Made by a program: the position numbers and the translations under genes
Notes under the pieces: model-generated
Told to the model about the DNA's origin: nothing
Seen by the model: the letters and a program-made list of their open reading frames with translations, nothing else
Database searches by the model: none
DNA from: Vitreoscilla sp.
Lineage (GTDB): Bacteria > Pseudomonadota > Gammaproteobacteria > Burkholderiales > Burkholderiaceae_C
NCBI GenBank assembly: GCA_018780145.1
Contig: JADMKA010000252.1
Span: forward strand, 1 to 38,965
Reading direction: 5' to 3'
DNA: 38,965 nucleotides
Part shown: one piece after another, positions 1 through 7,624 of the stretch
Position numbering within the stretch: position 1 is the stretch's first letter
How the letters are laid out: each line of letters begins with the position of its first letter

Positions 1-690
1 GCCCAGGCTGGCCACCCACATGGCCAGGCCGGCGCAGGCCGCGAACAGCAGGGCCGCCAGGCTGCGGGAGCCGAGGCTGTCGGTGCTGGACGGGGTGCCG
101 GTTGGCATCAGCTTGTCGCCGGTCAGCATGGGCGTGACCAGGTTCTGTTTCTTGCGCCGCAGGTAGTAGACGATGGCCGCGACGTGCAGCACCACCAGCC
201 CGACCACCAGGGCCCTGCCCCAGCCCTTGTGCCAACCGGTGGCCAGACTGGCGGTGGCACTGCTGACAAAGCGGTTCAGCGGGCCGGTGGTGGCGATCTC
301 GTCGTCGGCCATCGAACCGGTGGCCACCTGCAACACCAGCAGCGCCAGCAGGCCGAACACCGAGAAGCTGCCCAGGGGGTTGTGGCCCACCTCGAAGTGA
401 TCGCCTGGACGGGTCTGCCCGCGCAGGTAGCGCAGCACCGTGCCCGGTGCATACAGGAAGCTGGCAAAGCGCGACCAGCGCCCACCGACCAGGCCCCAGA
501 TCAGGCGGAACAACAGCAGCGCGCCGACGGTGAGGCCGAGTCGCATGTGCCAGACCAGCGCGTTGCCGCCCACGTTGCCGGTGATGACGAGGCCGACCAC
601 GCACACGGCGAGTGCCCAATGGAACAGGCGCGTCGGCAGGTCCCAGACGCGGACCAGGGCGGCGGCGGGCGCGGGTGTCTCGGCGGGCAT
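1..690 (-). CDS. Cytochrome b561-type membrane protein, 3' end cut by window edge
   Basis: The gene reads leftwards and leaves the window in frame, so about 230 residues are visible. The N-terminal part has the di-heme cytochrome b561 / Ni-hydrogenase cytochrome b signature VRVWDLPTRLFHWALA, with His24 in the first membrane segment as a probable heme ligand. Further His residues lie in later hydrophobic segments (VWHMRLGLTVGALLLF; LVVLHVAAIVYYL followed by basic LRRKKQN, a typical inside anchor). It should be an inner-membrane b-type cytochrome passing electrons between quinol and a periplasmic partner. The divergent neighbour is a soluble cytochrome c', the obvious candidate partner. I chose the ATG at 690 because the family match begins about 12 residues later; an in-frame ATG at 729 would add 13 residues. 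The true C-terminus is outside the window. Confidence 0.85.
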   Translation of the reverse strand, partial: MPAETPAPAAALVRVWDLPTRLFHWALAVCVVGLVITGNVGGNALVWHMRLGLTVGALLLFRLIWGLVGGRWSRFASFLYAPGTVLRYLRGQTRPGDHFEVGHNPLGSFSVFGLLALLVLQVATGSMADDEIATTGPLNRFVSSATASLATGWHKGWGRALVVGLVVLHVAAIVYYLRRKKQNLVTPMLTGDKLMPTGTPSSTDSLGSRSLAALLFAACAGLAMWVASLG

Positions 691-777
691 GCAGGCGGTC
701 TCCGGGGCAGTGGCGTGGCGCTCGACCATACCCGGGCTGGCCGGCCAAATCCAGCGCCGGCCCGGCCACAGCGGGGT

Positions 778-794
778 TTCCCCGGATCGGGGAA
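778..794. promoter_or_regulatory. Perfect palindrome between divergent cytochrome genes
   Basis: TTCCCCGGATCGGGGAA has two perfect 7-bp arms around a 3-nt centre. It sits in the shared upstream region of the cytochrome b561 and cytochrome c' genes, 88 bp from the b561 start and 105 bp from the c' start. It could be an operator read by a dimeric regulator of both genes. No known box is recognised, and in DNA this rich in G and C such short palindromes also arise by chance. Confidence 0.3.
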
Positions 795-899
795 TAGACT
801 GGATCGACGCGGCGTAAACCTGGCGAGTCCCCGAAACCACGCAGCCCGCGCGGACCGGTGATCTCGATCGACCCACACCATCCTTGTTGGAGGAATCGC

Positions 900-1352
900 A
901 TGAATCGTCTCGTCCTGGCCGCTGCTGCGGCCGTCGGCTTCGCCACCGCCTTGCCCGTCGCCGCGCAGTTCCAGAAACCGGAAGATGCGATCAAGTACCG
1001 CAAGGCGGCGATGACCGTCATGGCCAACCACTTCGGGCGTGTCGGCGCCATGGCCAATGGCCGGGTGCCCTTCGACGCGGCCACCGCCCAGGCCAACGCC
1101 GAGCTGGTGGCCACCTTGTCCAAGCTGCCGTTCGCCGGCTTCGTCGAGGGCAGCGCCACGGGCGACACCAAGGCCAAGCCGGAAATCTGGACCGAAGCCG
1201 ACAAGTTCAAGGCGGCGCAGGCCAAGATGCAGGAGGATGTGGCCAAGCTGAACGTCGCGGCCAAGACCGGCAACCTGGACCAGATCAAGGCGGCGTTCGG
1301 CGAAGCCGGCAAGAGCTGCAAGAGCTGCCACGACAACTACCGCAAGGAGTAG
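900..1352 (+). CDS. Cytochrome c' (periplasmic c-type cytochrome)
   Basis: A 150-residue protein with a Sec signal peptide (cleavage expected after VAA at residue 22) and a mature domain of about 128 residues, the normal size for cytochrome c'. The heme c motif CKSCH lies at residues 140-144, almost at the C-terminus, and is followed by the typical family ending DNYRKE. Cytochromes c' are four-helix bundles with five-coordinate heme that bind NO and can buffer nitrosative stress or carry electrons. The start at 900 follows a strong GGAGG at 889-893; an in-frame upstream ATG at 858 lacks this and would spoil the signal peptide. It is divergent from a cytochrome b561 gene, which may reduce it. 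Exact physiological role (NO binding or electron shuttle) is inferred only from the family. Confidence 0.93.
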   Translation: MNRLVLAAAAAVGFATALPVAAQFQKPEDAIKYRKAAMTVMANHFGRVGAMANGRVPFDAATAQANAELVATLSKLPFAGFVEGSATGDTKAKPEIWTEADKFKAAQAKMQEDVAKLNVAAKTGNLDQIKAAFGEAGKSCKSCHDNYRKE

Positions 1353-1376
1353 GCGTCTCGGTCCGCGCCGAGTGCC
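1352..1376. terminator. Hairpin between convergent cytochrome c' and DUF1223 genes
   Basis: CTCGG (1357-1361) pairs with CCGAG (1368-1372) around a 6-nt loop, and outer GGC/GCC can extend the stem. It begins at the stop codon of cytochrome c' and lies just beyond the stop of the convergent DUF1223 gene at 1383, so it could serve both. There is no T-tract on either strand, which weakens the call. Confidence 0.4.
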
Positions 1377-1382
1377 TCTCGC

Positions 1383-2120
1383 TCAGCAGCCGGCTTCGAC
1401 CGGCAGCCGTGCGGCCTGCAGGGGCCGCGCAGTCGCTGCGTCGGTGACCACGAACACCACCTGCGCGGGGTGACCGGCTTCCGGCACAGGGGCCTCCCAG
1501 GTCAGGGACTGTGAACGAACGGCCGCCCAAGTCGCCACTGGGCTGAATCGGCGCACGACATGCTCGTGGCGCAGCTCGCGGCCGGCGTTCTCGCCGCTGC
1601 TCGCTTGGCTGCGGTGCGCGTCTTCCACCAACGCCCAGTAACCCGCCAGGGCGCCGGTGCCGGAGCGCGCGCCGACTTCCGCCCGCACCTGCTGGCCCTC
1701 CCGTACCAGGCGCAGCCCGACCTCTGCCGCGGCTGGTGCCGGCAAAGCACCAGCCTGGCGCCACGCCGGCCAGTCGCGGCCATTGACGATCACCTGCGGC
1801 GTGTAGACGAAGCGTGCACCGCTGCCGGCCTGCAGCGCGTACTGCCGCGCCGTGTGGGCCGGGCTGGCGAAGCGGTCGCGCCAGCCCAGGTGGTCCCAGT
1901 AGTCCACATGGAACGCCAGGGCCAGCACCGATTCGCCACGCGGCAGGGCAGCCAACCACTGGTCAGCCGGAGGGCATGAACTGCAGCCTTCGGAGGTGTA
2001 GAGCTCGACGACTGTCGGCGCGCGCGCCGGGGCGGTGACGCTGCACCGCGGAGCCGCCTGCAGCAGGTGGCAGCCGGGCGCGACGAGCAGCGCGGCGAAG
2101 AGGGGCCGGAGTTGGCGCAT
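1383..2120 (-). CDS. DUF1223 thioredoxin-fold secreted protein
   Basis: A 245-residue protein with an N-terminal hydrophobic export signal (about residues 1-23). The sequence VVELYTSEGCSSCPPAD at residues 37-53 is the DUF1223 (COG5429) hallmark, with a CxxC pair at Cys46 and Cys49 on a thioredoxin-like fold. FHVDYWDHLGW and YTPQVIVNG further along are also typical of this family. Biochemical function is unestablished; a thiol-disulfide role in the periplasm is a reasonable inference from the CxxC and the signal. It is divergent from a FrnE/DsbA-type gene with 71 bp between the starts, so the two may share control. The signal contains a Cys (APGC, residue 17) but is not a good lipobox. Confidence 0.85.
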   Translation of the reverse strand: MRQLRPLFAALLVAPGCHLLQAAPRCSVTAPARAPTVVELYTSEGCSSCPPADQWLAALPRGESVLALAFHVDYWDHLGWRDRFASPAHTARQYALQAGSGARFVYTPQVIVNGRDWPAWRQAGALPAPAAAEVGLRLVREGQQVRAEVGARSGTGALAGYWALVEDAHRSQASSGENAGRELRHEHVVRRFSPVATWAAVRSQSLTWEAPVPEAGHPAQVVFVVTDAATARPLQAARLPVEAGC

Positions 2121-2191
2121 GGGGATGGGTCGGCCGGCGCGTCAATTCCTTACGTCGGCAGACCACCAGCCCGGCTGATAGTCTGTCGCCC

Positions 2192-2839
2192 ATGAAGATC
2201 GATTTCGTCTCCGATGTGGTGTGCCCCTGGTGTGCCATCGGCCTGAACGGCCTGCAGCAGGCCGTGGACCGCTTGGGGCCAGAGGCCGGCCCGGTCGAAT
2301 GGCACGTCCATCCCTTCGAGCTGAACCCGCAGATGGCGCCCGAGGGCGAGGACATCGGCGAGCACCTTCAGCGCAAGTACGGCGCCACCCCGGCGCAGGG
2401 CGAGGCCACGCGCGAGACCATCCGCCAGCGCGGCGCCTCGGTCGGCTTCGAGTTCCGCATGGACAAGCGCAGCCGCATCTACAACACCTTCGACGCGCAC
2501 CGCCTGCTTCACTGGTCGGCCAGCCAGGGGCCGGGGCGCCAGCTGGCCTTGAAGAAGCGGCTGTTGTCGGCCTACTTCACCAAGGGTGACAACCCCGGGG
2601 CGCGCGACGTGCTGCTGCGGTGCGCGGCCGAAGCGGGTTTGGATGCCGATGGCGCGCGTGCAGTGATCGACAGCGATGCCGGCGCCGCCGAGGTGCGCGC
2701 ACTGGAGCAGCGCTGGCAGCAGCTCGGCATCCACTCGGTGCCGTCCATCATCATCAACGACAGGCACCTGATCCAGGGCGGCCAGCCGCCCGAGGTGTTC
2801 GAGCAGGCGCTGCGGCAGATCCTGGCCGAAGCCGGCTGA
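2192..2839 (+). CDS. FrnE-like DsbA-family oxidoreductase
   Basis: A 215-residue cytoplasmic protein starting MKIDFVSDVVCPWC, the FrnE / 2-hydroxychromene-2-carboxylate isomerase-like branch of the DsbA fold (COG2761), with the redox pair Cys11-Pro-Trp-Cys14 directly after the first beta strand. The C-terminal part SVPSIIINDRHLIQGGQPPE contains the cis-proline of the thioredoxin fold and the usual substrate-side loop. There is no signal peptide, so it acts in the cytosol, probably as a protein-disulfide oxidoreductase or isomerase. No clear Shine-Dalgarno precedes the ATG, but the family match starts at residue 1. It converges on egtB with a hairpin between them and diverges from another thioredoxin-fold gene. 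Confidence 0.9.
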   Translation: MKIDFVSDVVCPWCAIGLNGLQQAVDRLGPEAGPVEWHVHPFELNPQMAPEGEDIGEHLQRKYGATPAQGEATRETIRQRGASVGFEFRMDKRSRIYNTFDAHRLLHWSASQGPGRQLALKKRLLSAYFTKGDNPGARDVLLRCAAEAGLDADGARAVIDSDAGAAEVRALEQRWQQLGIHSVPSIIINDRHLIQGGQPPEVFEQALRQILAEAG

Positions 2840-2886
2840 GACAAGGCACCCGGTGCCGGCGTACCGGCCCCACCCGCCGAGCGAGT

Positions 2887-2925
2887 GCTCAGCCGGCTTG
2901 GGAGCGGCCCTGCGCTCGGCTGAGC
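2887..2925. terminator. Bidirectional hairpin between frnE-like gene and egtB
   Basis: GCTCAGCCG (2887-2895) and CGGCTGAGC (2917-2925) are perfect 9-bp inverted arms. The 21-nt loop can also fold as GAGCG (2902-2906) with CGCTC (2913-2917). The structure ends one base before the egtB stop codon and lies 48 bp past the stop of the convergent gene. No T-run follows on either strand. Confidence 0.4.
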
Positions 2926-4137
2926 TCACAGGCCCGCGTCAAGATCGCGTGCCAGCCGCAGCCCGCTGAACTGCCAGCGCGCGGCCGGCGGGAAGAAATT
3001 GCGGTAGCTGAGCCGCGCGTGCCCGGCTGGCGTGGCGAAGCTGCTGCCGCGCAGCACCAGCTGGCCGACCATGAACTTGCCGTTGTATTCGGCCACCGCC
3101 CCGCTCCAGGGGCGGAATCGTGGGTACGGATCGTAGGAGGATCGCGTCCACTGCCAGACCGCGCCAAAGCATTGCGCCGGGCTGGCGTGCGGCGTCTCGC
3201 CCCAGGCACGGGCGGCGGCCTCCCATTCGAACTCGGTGGGCAGGCGGGCGCCGGCCCAGGCCGCCAGTGCAGCGGCCTCGTAGAAACTCAGGTGGCACGC
3301 CGGTTCGTCGGGGTCGACGGCGGTCTCGCCCTGCAGGCTGAACCGCGTGTTCGGCGAGGCCCAGTACAGCGGCGCCTCCCAGCCCTGCGCCTGCACCGTG
3401 GCCCAGCCGTCGGAGAGCCACCACTCGGCCCGACGGTAGCCGCCGTCGGCGATGAAGGCCTGGACCTCGCGGTTCGTCACCAGCGAGCGAGACAGTGCGA
3501 AGGGGGCGAGGCGGACCTCATGGCGCGGCGTCTCGTTGTCGAACGCGAACCCCTCGGCCGCGGCGTGGCCGATATCGAACGCGCCGCCGGCCGATTCCCA
3601 CCAGCCCTGCGTTTGCCCACGCGTCAAGCCTGGCGCGGCGGACCCGTAGGCCGGTGCCAACGGGTTCAACGACAGCAGGTGCAGGATGTCGGTCAACAGC
3701 AGCTCCTGGTGCTGCTGTTCGTGGTGCAGGCCCAGGTCGAGCAACGGTGCGGCACGGGCCCAGGTGTCGGCGTCGGCGGCCGCGGTGAAGGTGTCGAGCG
3801 CTTCGTCCACCGCGGTGCGGTAGGCCAGCACCTCACCCAGCGAGGGCCGGGTCAGCAGGCCGCGTTGCGGGCGCGGGTGGCGTGGCCCCAGGCTCTCGTA
3901 GTAGGAATTGAAGAGCTTGGCGTAGCGTTCGTCGACCGGCCGGTGGCCCGGCGCGAAGGCCTGCAGCACCAAGGTCTCGAAGAACCAGGTGGTGTGCGCC
4001 AGGTGCCACTTGGTGGGGCTGGTGTCGGGCATCGACTGCACGCACTGGTCTTCGGCCGAGAGAGGCTCGGCGAGACGGCGCGTGCGCGCACGCACCGCCT
4101 GCAGCCGTTCGAGCCAGGCTGCACGCCCCTCATTCAC
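2926..4137 (-). CDS. egtB: Ergothioneine biosynthesis protein EgtB
   Basis: A 403-residue iron enzyme of the EgtB family, which joins hercynine to cysteine or gamma-glutamylcysteine as a sulfoxide. An N-terminal DinB-like helical domain carries the iron ligands: His45 in KWHLAH, and the HX3HXE motif at His139, His143 and Glu145 (HHEQQHQELLL). The C-terminal half is the formylglycine-enzyme/sulfatase-modifying fold (CHLSFYEAAALAAWAGARLP; VLRGSSFATPAGHARLSYRN; FSGLRLARD at the end). The start is GTG at 4137; it overlaps the TGA of alaX (GTGA), so the two are translationally coupled. The ATG at 4133 is out of frame. The partner methyltransferase egtD, commonly adjacent in proteobacteria, is not in this window, so the histidine betaine must be made elsewhere or imported. 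An OvoA-like or other sulfoxide-synthase specificity cannot be excluded. Confidence 0.9.
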   Translation of the reverse strand: MNEGRAAWLERLQAVRARTRRLAEPLSAEDQCVQSMPDTSPTKWHLAHTTWFFETLVLQAFAPGHRPVDERYAKLFNSYYESLGPRHPRPQRGLLTRPSLGEVLAYRTAVDEALDTFTAAADADTWARAAPLLDLGLHHEQQHQELLLTDILHLLSLNPLAPAYGSAAPGLTRGQTQGWWESAGGAFDIGHAAAEGFAFDNETPRHEVRLAPFALSRSLVTNREVQAFIADGGYRRAEWWLSDGWATVQAQGWEAPLYWASPNTRFSLQGETAVDPDEPACHLSFYEAAALAAWAGARLPTEFEWEAAARAWGETPHASPAQCFGAVWQWTRSSYDPYPRFRPWSGAVAEYNGKFMVGQLVLRGSSFATPAGHARLSYRNFFPPAARWQFSGLRLARDLDAGL

Positions 4138-4859
4138 GCGAACCCCAGCACCACCCGCCGCGTCTGCGCGGACTTCTTCTCGATCTTCGTGACCACCATG
4201 GCGCCGATCTCGGCGGTGTTGGCCACGTGCGTGCCGCCACAGGGCTGCAGATCCACCCCTTCGACCTCGACCAGGCGGACACGGCCCGTGCCGCGTGGCG
4301 GCTGCACGCTCATGCTCCGCACCAACTGCGGGTTGGCGTCCAGCTCGGCGTCGCTGATCCAGCGGGTGGTCACCGGGTGTGCGGCGGCCACCAGGCGGGC
4401 CAGGCCGGCGGTCAGCGCCTCCTTGTCGAGCGGCTCGGTCATGTGGAAGTCGAGCCGGGCATAGCCGGCCGTGATCGAACAGCCGTCCACCGGGTGCGGT
4501 ACCAGCGCGCAGAGCAGGTGGGTACCGGTGTGGAAGCGCATGTGGGCGCGCCGTCGCTCGGGGTCGATCGACGCGGTGAGCTCGGTGCCGAGCGTCAGCA
4601 GGGACGCGTCGGCCGGATCGGCCAGCAGGTGCACGATGGTGCCGGCCGCGTCCTCCGGACGGTTGCCCTTGCGCGTGTCGGCGACAGCCAGGCGGCGGCC
4701 GTCGCCGAGCTGCAGCCAGCCGGCGTCGCCGGCCTGGCCGCCGCCCTGCGGGTAGAACACCGTGCGGTCGAGTTGCACGCCCCGTTCGTCGATGCCGACA
4801 ACGCGGGCCGTGCACGCCAGCAGCGCGGGGTCGTCGCGGAACAGCGGCTGGGTCGTCAT
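4134..4859 (-). CDS. AlaX-type alanyl-tRNA editing protein
   Basis: A 241-residue stand-alone editing domain related to that of alanyl-tRNA synthetase; the family hydrolyses Ser- or Gly-tRNA(Ala) in trans. The zinc-binding residues are visible: HTGTH (His110, His114) and CGGTH (Cys207, His211). The glycine-rich segment FYPQGGGQAGDAGWL near residue 36-49 marks the AlaX-M type, which retains the N-terminal half-domain. It lies 16 bp after sodC and its stop codon overlaps the GTG start of egtB. The coupling to two oxidative-stress genes is unusual; whether it reflects a need for translation fidelity under oxidant stress is inference. Confidence 0.9.
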   Translation of the reverse strand: MTTQPLFRDDPALLACTARVVGIDERGVQLDRTVFYPQGGGQAGDAGWLQLGDGRRLAVADTRKGNRPEDAAGTIVHLLADPADASLLTLGTELTASIDPERRRAHMRFHTGTHLLCALVPHPVDGCSITAGYARLDFHMTEPLDKEALTAGLARLVAAAHPVTTRWISDAELDANPQLVRSMSVQPPRGTGRVRLVEVEGVDLQPCGGTHVANTAEIGAMVVTKIEKKSAQTRRVVLGFA

Positions 4860-4875
4860 CGCCCGTGCAGCAAGC

Positions 4876-5475
4876 TCAGTGCGCCGCGATCACGCCGCAG
4901 GCGATGCGGGCGCCGGAGTTGCCGGTGGGCTGGGTCGTGTAGTCGTCCGGGCTGGCGTGCACGATGACAGCACGCGCCACCACGCTGGTGGCCCCATCGG
5001 CGATGGTCGGGCCCATCAGCATGAACTTGGTGTCCACCACGCCGTTGGCGTCGGCCTTCAGGGCCGGCATGTCGCCGGCGTGGTGGGCGGCGTTCTGCGG
5101 ACCATGCGGCTTGCCGTCCGGGTTGAAGTGCCCGCCGGCGCTGGTGCCGTCGGTGCTGGCGCAGCTGCCGGTCTCGTGCACATGGATGCCGTGTTCGCCG
5201 TTCGGCTTCAGGCCGGTGGCTTTCACGTGGACCATCAGGTGGCCGTCCATCTCATGGAAGCCGATCACGCCCCGCACGTTGTTGCCCTGCGTCGGGGTCA
5301 GCGTGGCCACGGCCATGCGGCCCTTGCCCATCATCGCGCCGCCCATGCCGCCCATCCCCCCCATGCCCTTGCCCTTGTCGGCACCCTGGCCATGGTCGTG
5401 GGCGGTGGGGCCGGCGCAACCGGCGCAGGCCAGCGCGGCGAGGAGGGTGAACGGCAGCAGTGGCAGGCGAATCAT
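4876..5475 (-). CDS. sodC: Copper/zinc superoxide dismutase, exported
   Basis: A 199-residue periplasmic or lipid-anchored Cu/Zn superoxide dismutase. Copper ligands are His98 and His100 (GIHVHETGSC), bridging His116 (GGHFNPDGKPHGP) and His173 (VHASPDDY). Zinc ligands fall in the 116-135 loop. The structural disulfide is Cys105-Cys193, and the C-terminal signature GNSGARIACGVI is intact. The N-terminus is an export signal with Cys17 and Cys20, either of which may be lipidated; the lipobox is not ideal. Residues 26-54 form a low-complexity linker rich in His, Gly and Met (MGGMGGMGGAMMGKGRM), which could bind copper. The ATG at 5475 begins the signal peptide. It heads the run sodC-alaX-egtB. 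Confidence 0.95.
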   Translation of the reverse strand: MIRLPLLPFTLLAALACAGCAGPTAHDHGQGADKGKGMGGMGGMGGAMMGKGRMAVATLTPTQGNNVRGVIGFHEMDGHLMVHVKATGLKPNGEHGIHVHETGSCASTDGTSAGGHFNPDGKPHGPQNAAHHAGDMPALKADANGVVDTKFMLMGPTIADGATSVVARAVIVHASPDDYTTQPTGNSGARIACGVIAAH

Positions 5476-5507
5476 CGGGCGTCTCCGGATGGTTGGTAGG
5501 AAGGCCG

Positions 5508-5536
5508 ACTGTAGGCGGGAAGCTGCGGTCCGTGAA
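5508..5536 (-). promoter_or_regulatory. Possible sigma-70-type promoter for sodC
   Basis: On the minus strand TTCACG (5536-5531) and TACAGT (5513-5508) are separated by exactly 17 bp. Each matches the -35 and -10 consensus at 4 of 6 positions. The site lies 33 bp upstream of the sodC ATG, in the 77-bp gap after phzF, and would let sodC-alaX-egtB be expressed apart from the upstream genes. Confidence 0.3.
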
Positions 5537-5552
5537 GCCGCCGCACAGGTGC

Positions 5553-6392
5553 TTACAGCGTCACGGAACCGCTGATGCAGGCCGCCACGTCGCCGCCGAC
5601 CCAGATCGTGCCGCCGTCGCGCTGCACGTGCACCCGGCCGGCACGGCCCATCGCCGTGCCCTGTGCGGCGACGTAGGCGTCCGGCGCCAGGCCCTCGCCG
5701 ATCAGCCACTGCGCGAGGCTGGCGTTCAGGCTGCCGGTCACCGGGTCTTCCTCCACGCCCAGCGGCGCCGCAAAGGCCCGCACCTCGAACTGGGTCTCGT
5801 TGCCGGCGCCCTGCGCCGCCACCAGCCCGACCTTGGCCAGGCGCTTGAGGGCACCGTGGTCCGGCCGGAGGGCCCGCAGCCGGGACGCGTCGGCCACCCG
5901 CAGGCCCAGCCAGGTCGGGCCGTTGTCCAGCCAGCAGGCGGCCAACAGGTCCTCGGGCGGCAGGCCGAGGGCGTCCACCACGGCGCTCAGCAACGCGGAG
6001 TCGACCGGCTCGCGCCGCAGCGGCGGCGCGGCGAAGGCCAGGCGTTCGCCGTCGCGCCGCAAGCTCACCAGGCCGACACCGCACTCCTGCACCACCCGGC
6101 CGACCTGCCGTGGCTGGCCGCCGGCGTCCAGCCAGGCGCGGCAGCTGCCCAGCGTCGGGTGGCCGGCGAAGGGCAGTTCGCCACCGGGCGTGAAGATGCG
6201 CACCCGGTAGTCGGCGTTCGCATCGGCCGGTGGCAACAGGAAGGTGGTTTCGCTGAGGTTCGTCCAGCGCGCGAAGGCAGCCATCTCGGCATCCGACAGG
6301 CCTTGCGCGTCGTGCACCACGGCCAGCGGGTTGCCGCGCAGCGGCTGCGCGGTGAAGACATCCAGTTGGGTGAAGCGGCGGGTCGTGGCCAT
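5553..6392 (-). CDS. PhzF-family isomerase/epimerase
   Basis: A 279-residue PhzF-family protein, the fold related to diaminopimelate epimerase. The N-terminal motif FTQLDVFTAQPLRGNPLAVV and the proposed acid/base Glu48 in LSETTFLLPP are present. The C-terminal half has the other family motif, GVEEDPVTGSLNASLAQWL. PhzF itself isomerises dihydro-hydroxyanthranilate in phenazine synthesis, but most homologues have unknown substrates, and there are no phenazine genes here. The ATG at 6392 overlaps the TGA of the upstream aminotransferase (ATGA), so it is translated with it. This suggests PhzF acts on a product of that aminotransferase or a related amino acid. Confidence 0.9.
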   Translation of the reverse strand: MATTRRFTQLDVFTAQPLRGNPLAVVHDAQGLSDAEMAAFARWTNLSETTFLLPPADANADYRVRIFTPGGELPFAGHPTLGSCRAWLDAGGQPRQVGRVVQECGVGLVSLRRDGERLAFAAPPLRREPVDSALLSAVVDALGLPPEDLLAACWLDNGPTWLGLRVADASRLRALRPDHGALKRLAKVGLVAAQGAGNETQFEVRAFAAPLGVEEDPVTGSLNASLAQWLIGEGLAPDAYVAAQGTAMGRAGRVHVQRDGGTIWVGGDVAACISGSVTL

Positions 6393-7624
6393 CAGGGCGT
6401 GGTCTCCTCGAGCTCCTCGTTCAGGTGCCGGCGCAGCACCCCGCCCAACATGCCGACCGCCTGGCGGATCTCGTCCGGTGTCAGCGTGACGAACGACAGG
6501 CGCATCGTGCGGGTGTCCGGCGCGTGGGCGTAGAAGGCCTCGCCCGGCACATAGGCCACGCCGGCCGCCACCGCACCGGGCAACAGCGCCATCGCGTTGC
6601 AGCCGGCCGGCAGGCGGATCCAGAAGAACATGCCGCCGTGCGGCGCCGACCACTCGCTGCCCTCGGGCAGGTGCTCGGCCAGCGCGGCGGCCATGGCGTC
6701 GCGCTGGGCCTTGTAGCGGGTGCGGATGGTGGGCACGTGGCTGTCGAGGAAGCCGCCCTTGATCACCTCATAGACCACGCGCTGGTTGAAGCCGGGCGTG
6801 TGCAGGTCGGCGGCCTGCTTGGCCTGCAGCAGTTTGGGCATCAGCTCGGCCGGCGCCACCACATAGCCCAGGCGCAGGCCGGGTGCCAGCACCTTGGAGA
6901 AGGAGCCCAGGTAGACCACGCCCTCGGGCCAGCGCGCGGCCAGCGGAGCGGGCGGGGCCTCGTCGAACCACAGATCGCCGTACGGGTTGTCCTCGACCAG
7001 CGGCAGGCGCGCGGCCTGGGCCGCCTGCACCAGGGCCTGGCGGCGGGCCTCGGGCATCACCCGGCCAGTGGGGTTCTGGAAATTGGGCAACAGGTAGGCG
7101 AAGCGGGTGCCCGGTGCGTCGTGCGGCAGGCGGGCCAGCGCCTCGGGCAGCGGGCCTTCGGCGTCGCCGGCCAGGCTGGTGAAGATCGGCTCGTACGGCG
7201 CGAAGGCCTGCAGCGCGCCGAGGTAGGTGGGCGTCTCGACGGCCACCGGCGCACCGGCATCGACCAGCACCTTGCCGACCAGATCCAGCCCCTGCTGCGA
7301 CCCGGTGGTGATCAGCACCTGCGCCGGCGTGACCTGCTGGCCCTGGCGCTGCAACTGCGCGGCGACCCACTCGCGCAACGGGCCGAAGCCTTCGCTGGCG
7401 GCGTACTGCAGGGCCTCGCGCGGGGCCTCGGCCAGCACCTTGGCGGTGGCTTCGCGCATGGCCTCGATCGGGAAGGTGTCCGGCGACGGCAGGCCGCCGG
7501 CCAGCGACAGCACCCCCGGCTGCTCGGTCACCTTGAGGATCTCGCGGATGATGGACGGGTTCATGCGGGCAGCGCGTTGCGCCAGGGTCCAGGGGCTGGA
7601 CGGCACGGTAGAGCCGATGCTCAT
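6392..7624 (-). CDS. PLP-dependent class I aminotransferase, LysN/2-aminoadipate type
   Basis: A 410-residue fold-type I aminotransferase of the MocR-related/LysN branch. Seen in order: MNPSIIREILKV near the N-terminus, SLAGGLPSPDTFP, ITTGSQQGLDLVGKVLVD (cofactor phosphate site), NFQNPTGRVM, EDNPYGDLWF, and the Schiff-base lysine in GSFSKVLAPGLRLGY at about residue 240. The family transfers the amino group of 2-aminoadipate, leucine, aromatic or other amino acids to 2-oxoglutarate; the substrate here cannot be read from sequence. Both junctions are ATGA overlaps, with eamA upstream and phzF downstream. The divergent MocR-type regulator, itself built on an aminotransferase fold, probably senses PLP or a PLP adduct linked to this pathway. 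Confidence 0.9.
   Translation of the reverse strand: MSIGSTVPSSPWTLAQRAARMNPSIIREILKVTEQPGVLSLAGGLPSPDTFPIEAMREATAKVLAEAPREALQYAASEGFGPLREWVAAQLQRQGQQVTPAQVLITTGSQQGLDLVGKVLVDAGAPVAVETPTYLGALQAFAPYEPIFTSLAGDAEGPLPEALARLPHDAPGTRFAYLLPNFQNPTGRVMPEARRQALVQAAQAARLPLVEDNPYGDLWFDEAPPAPLAARWPEGVVYLGSFSKVLAPGLRLGYVVAPAELMPKLLQAKQAADLHTPGFNQRVVYEVIKGGFLDSHVPTIRTRYKAQRDAMAAALAEHLPEGSEWSAPHGGMFFWIRLPAGCNAMALLPGAVAAGVAYVPGEAFYAHAPDTRTMRLSFVTLTPDEIRQAVGMLGGVLRRHLNEELEETTP

Noticed and set aside
2121-2191. Leaderless transcript for the FrnE-like gene from a GATAGT -10 box at about 2176
   Set aside because: The box would put the start within a few bases of the ATG, but no -35 match exists at a proper distance, so the evidence is too weak.
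2620-4464. A 614-residue plus-strand frame opposite egtB and alaX
   Set aside because: The minus-strand genes have full catalytic motifs; this frame is Arg/Gly/Ala-rich filler.
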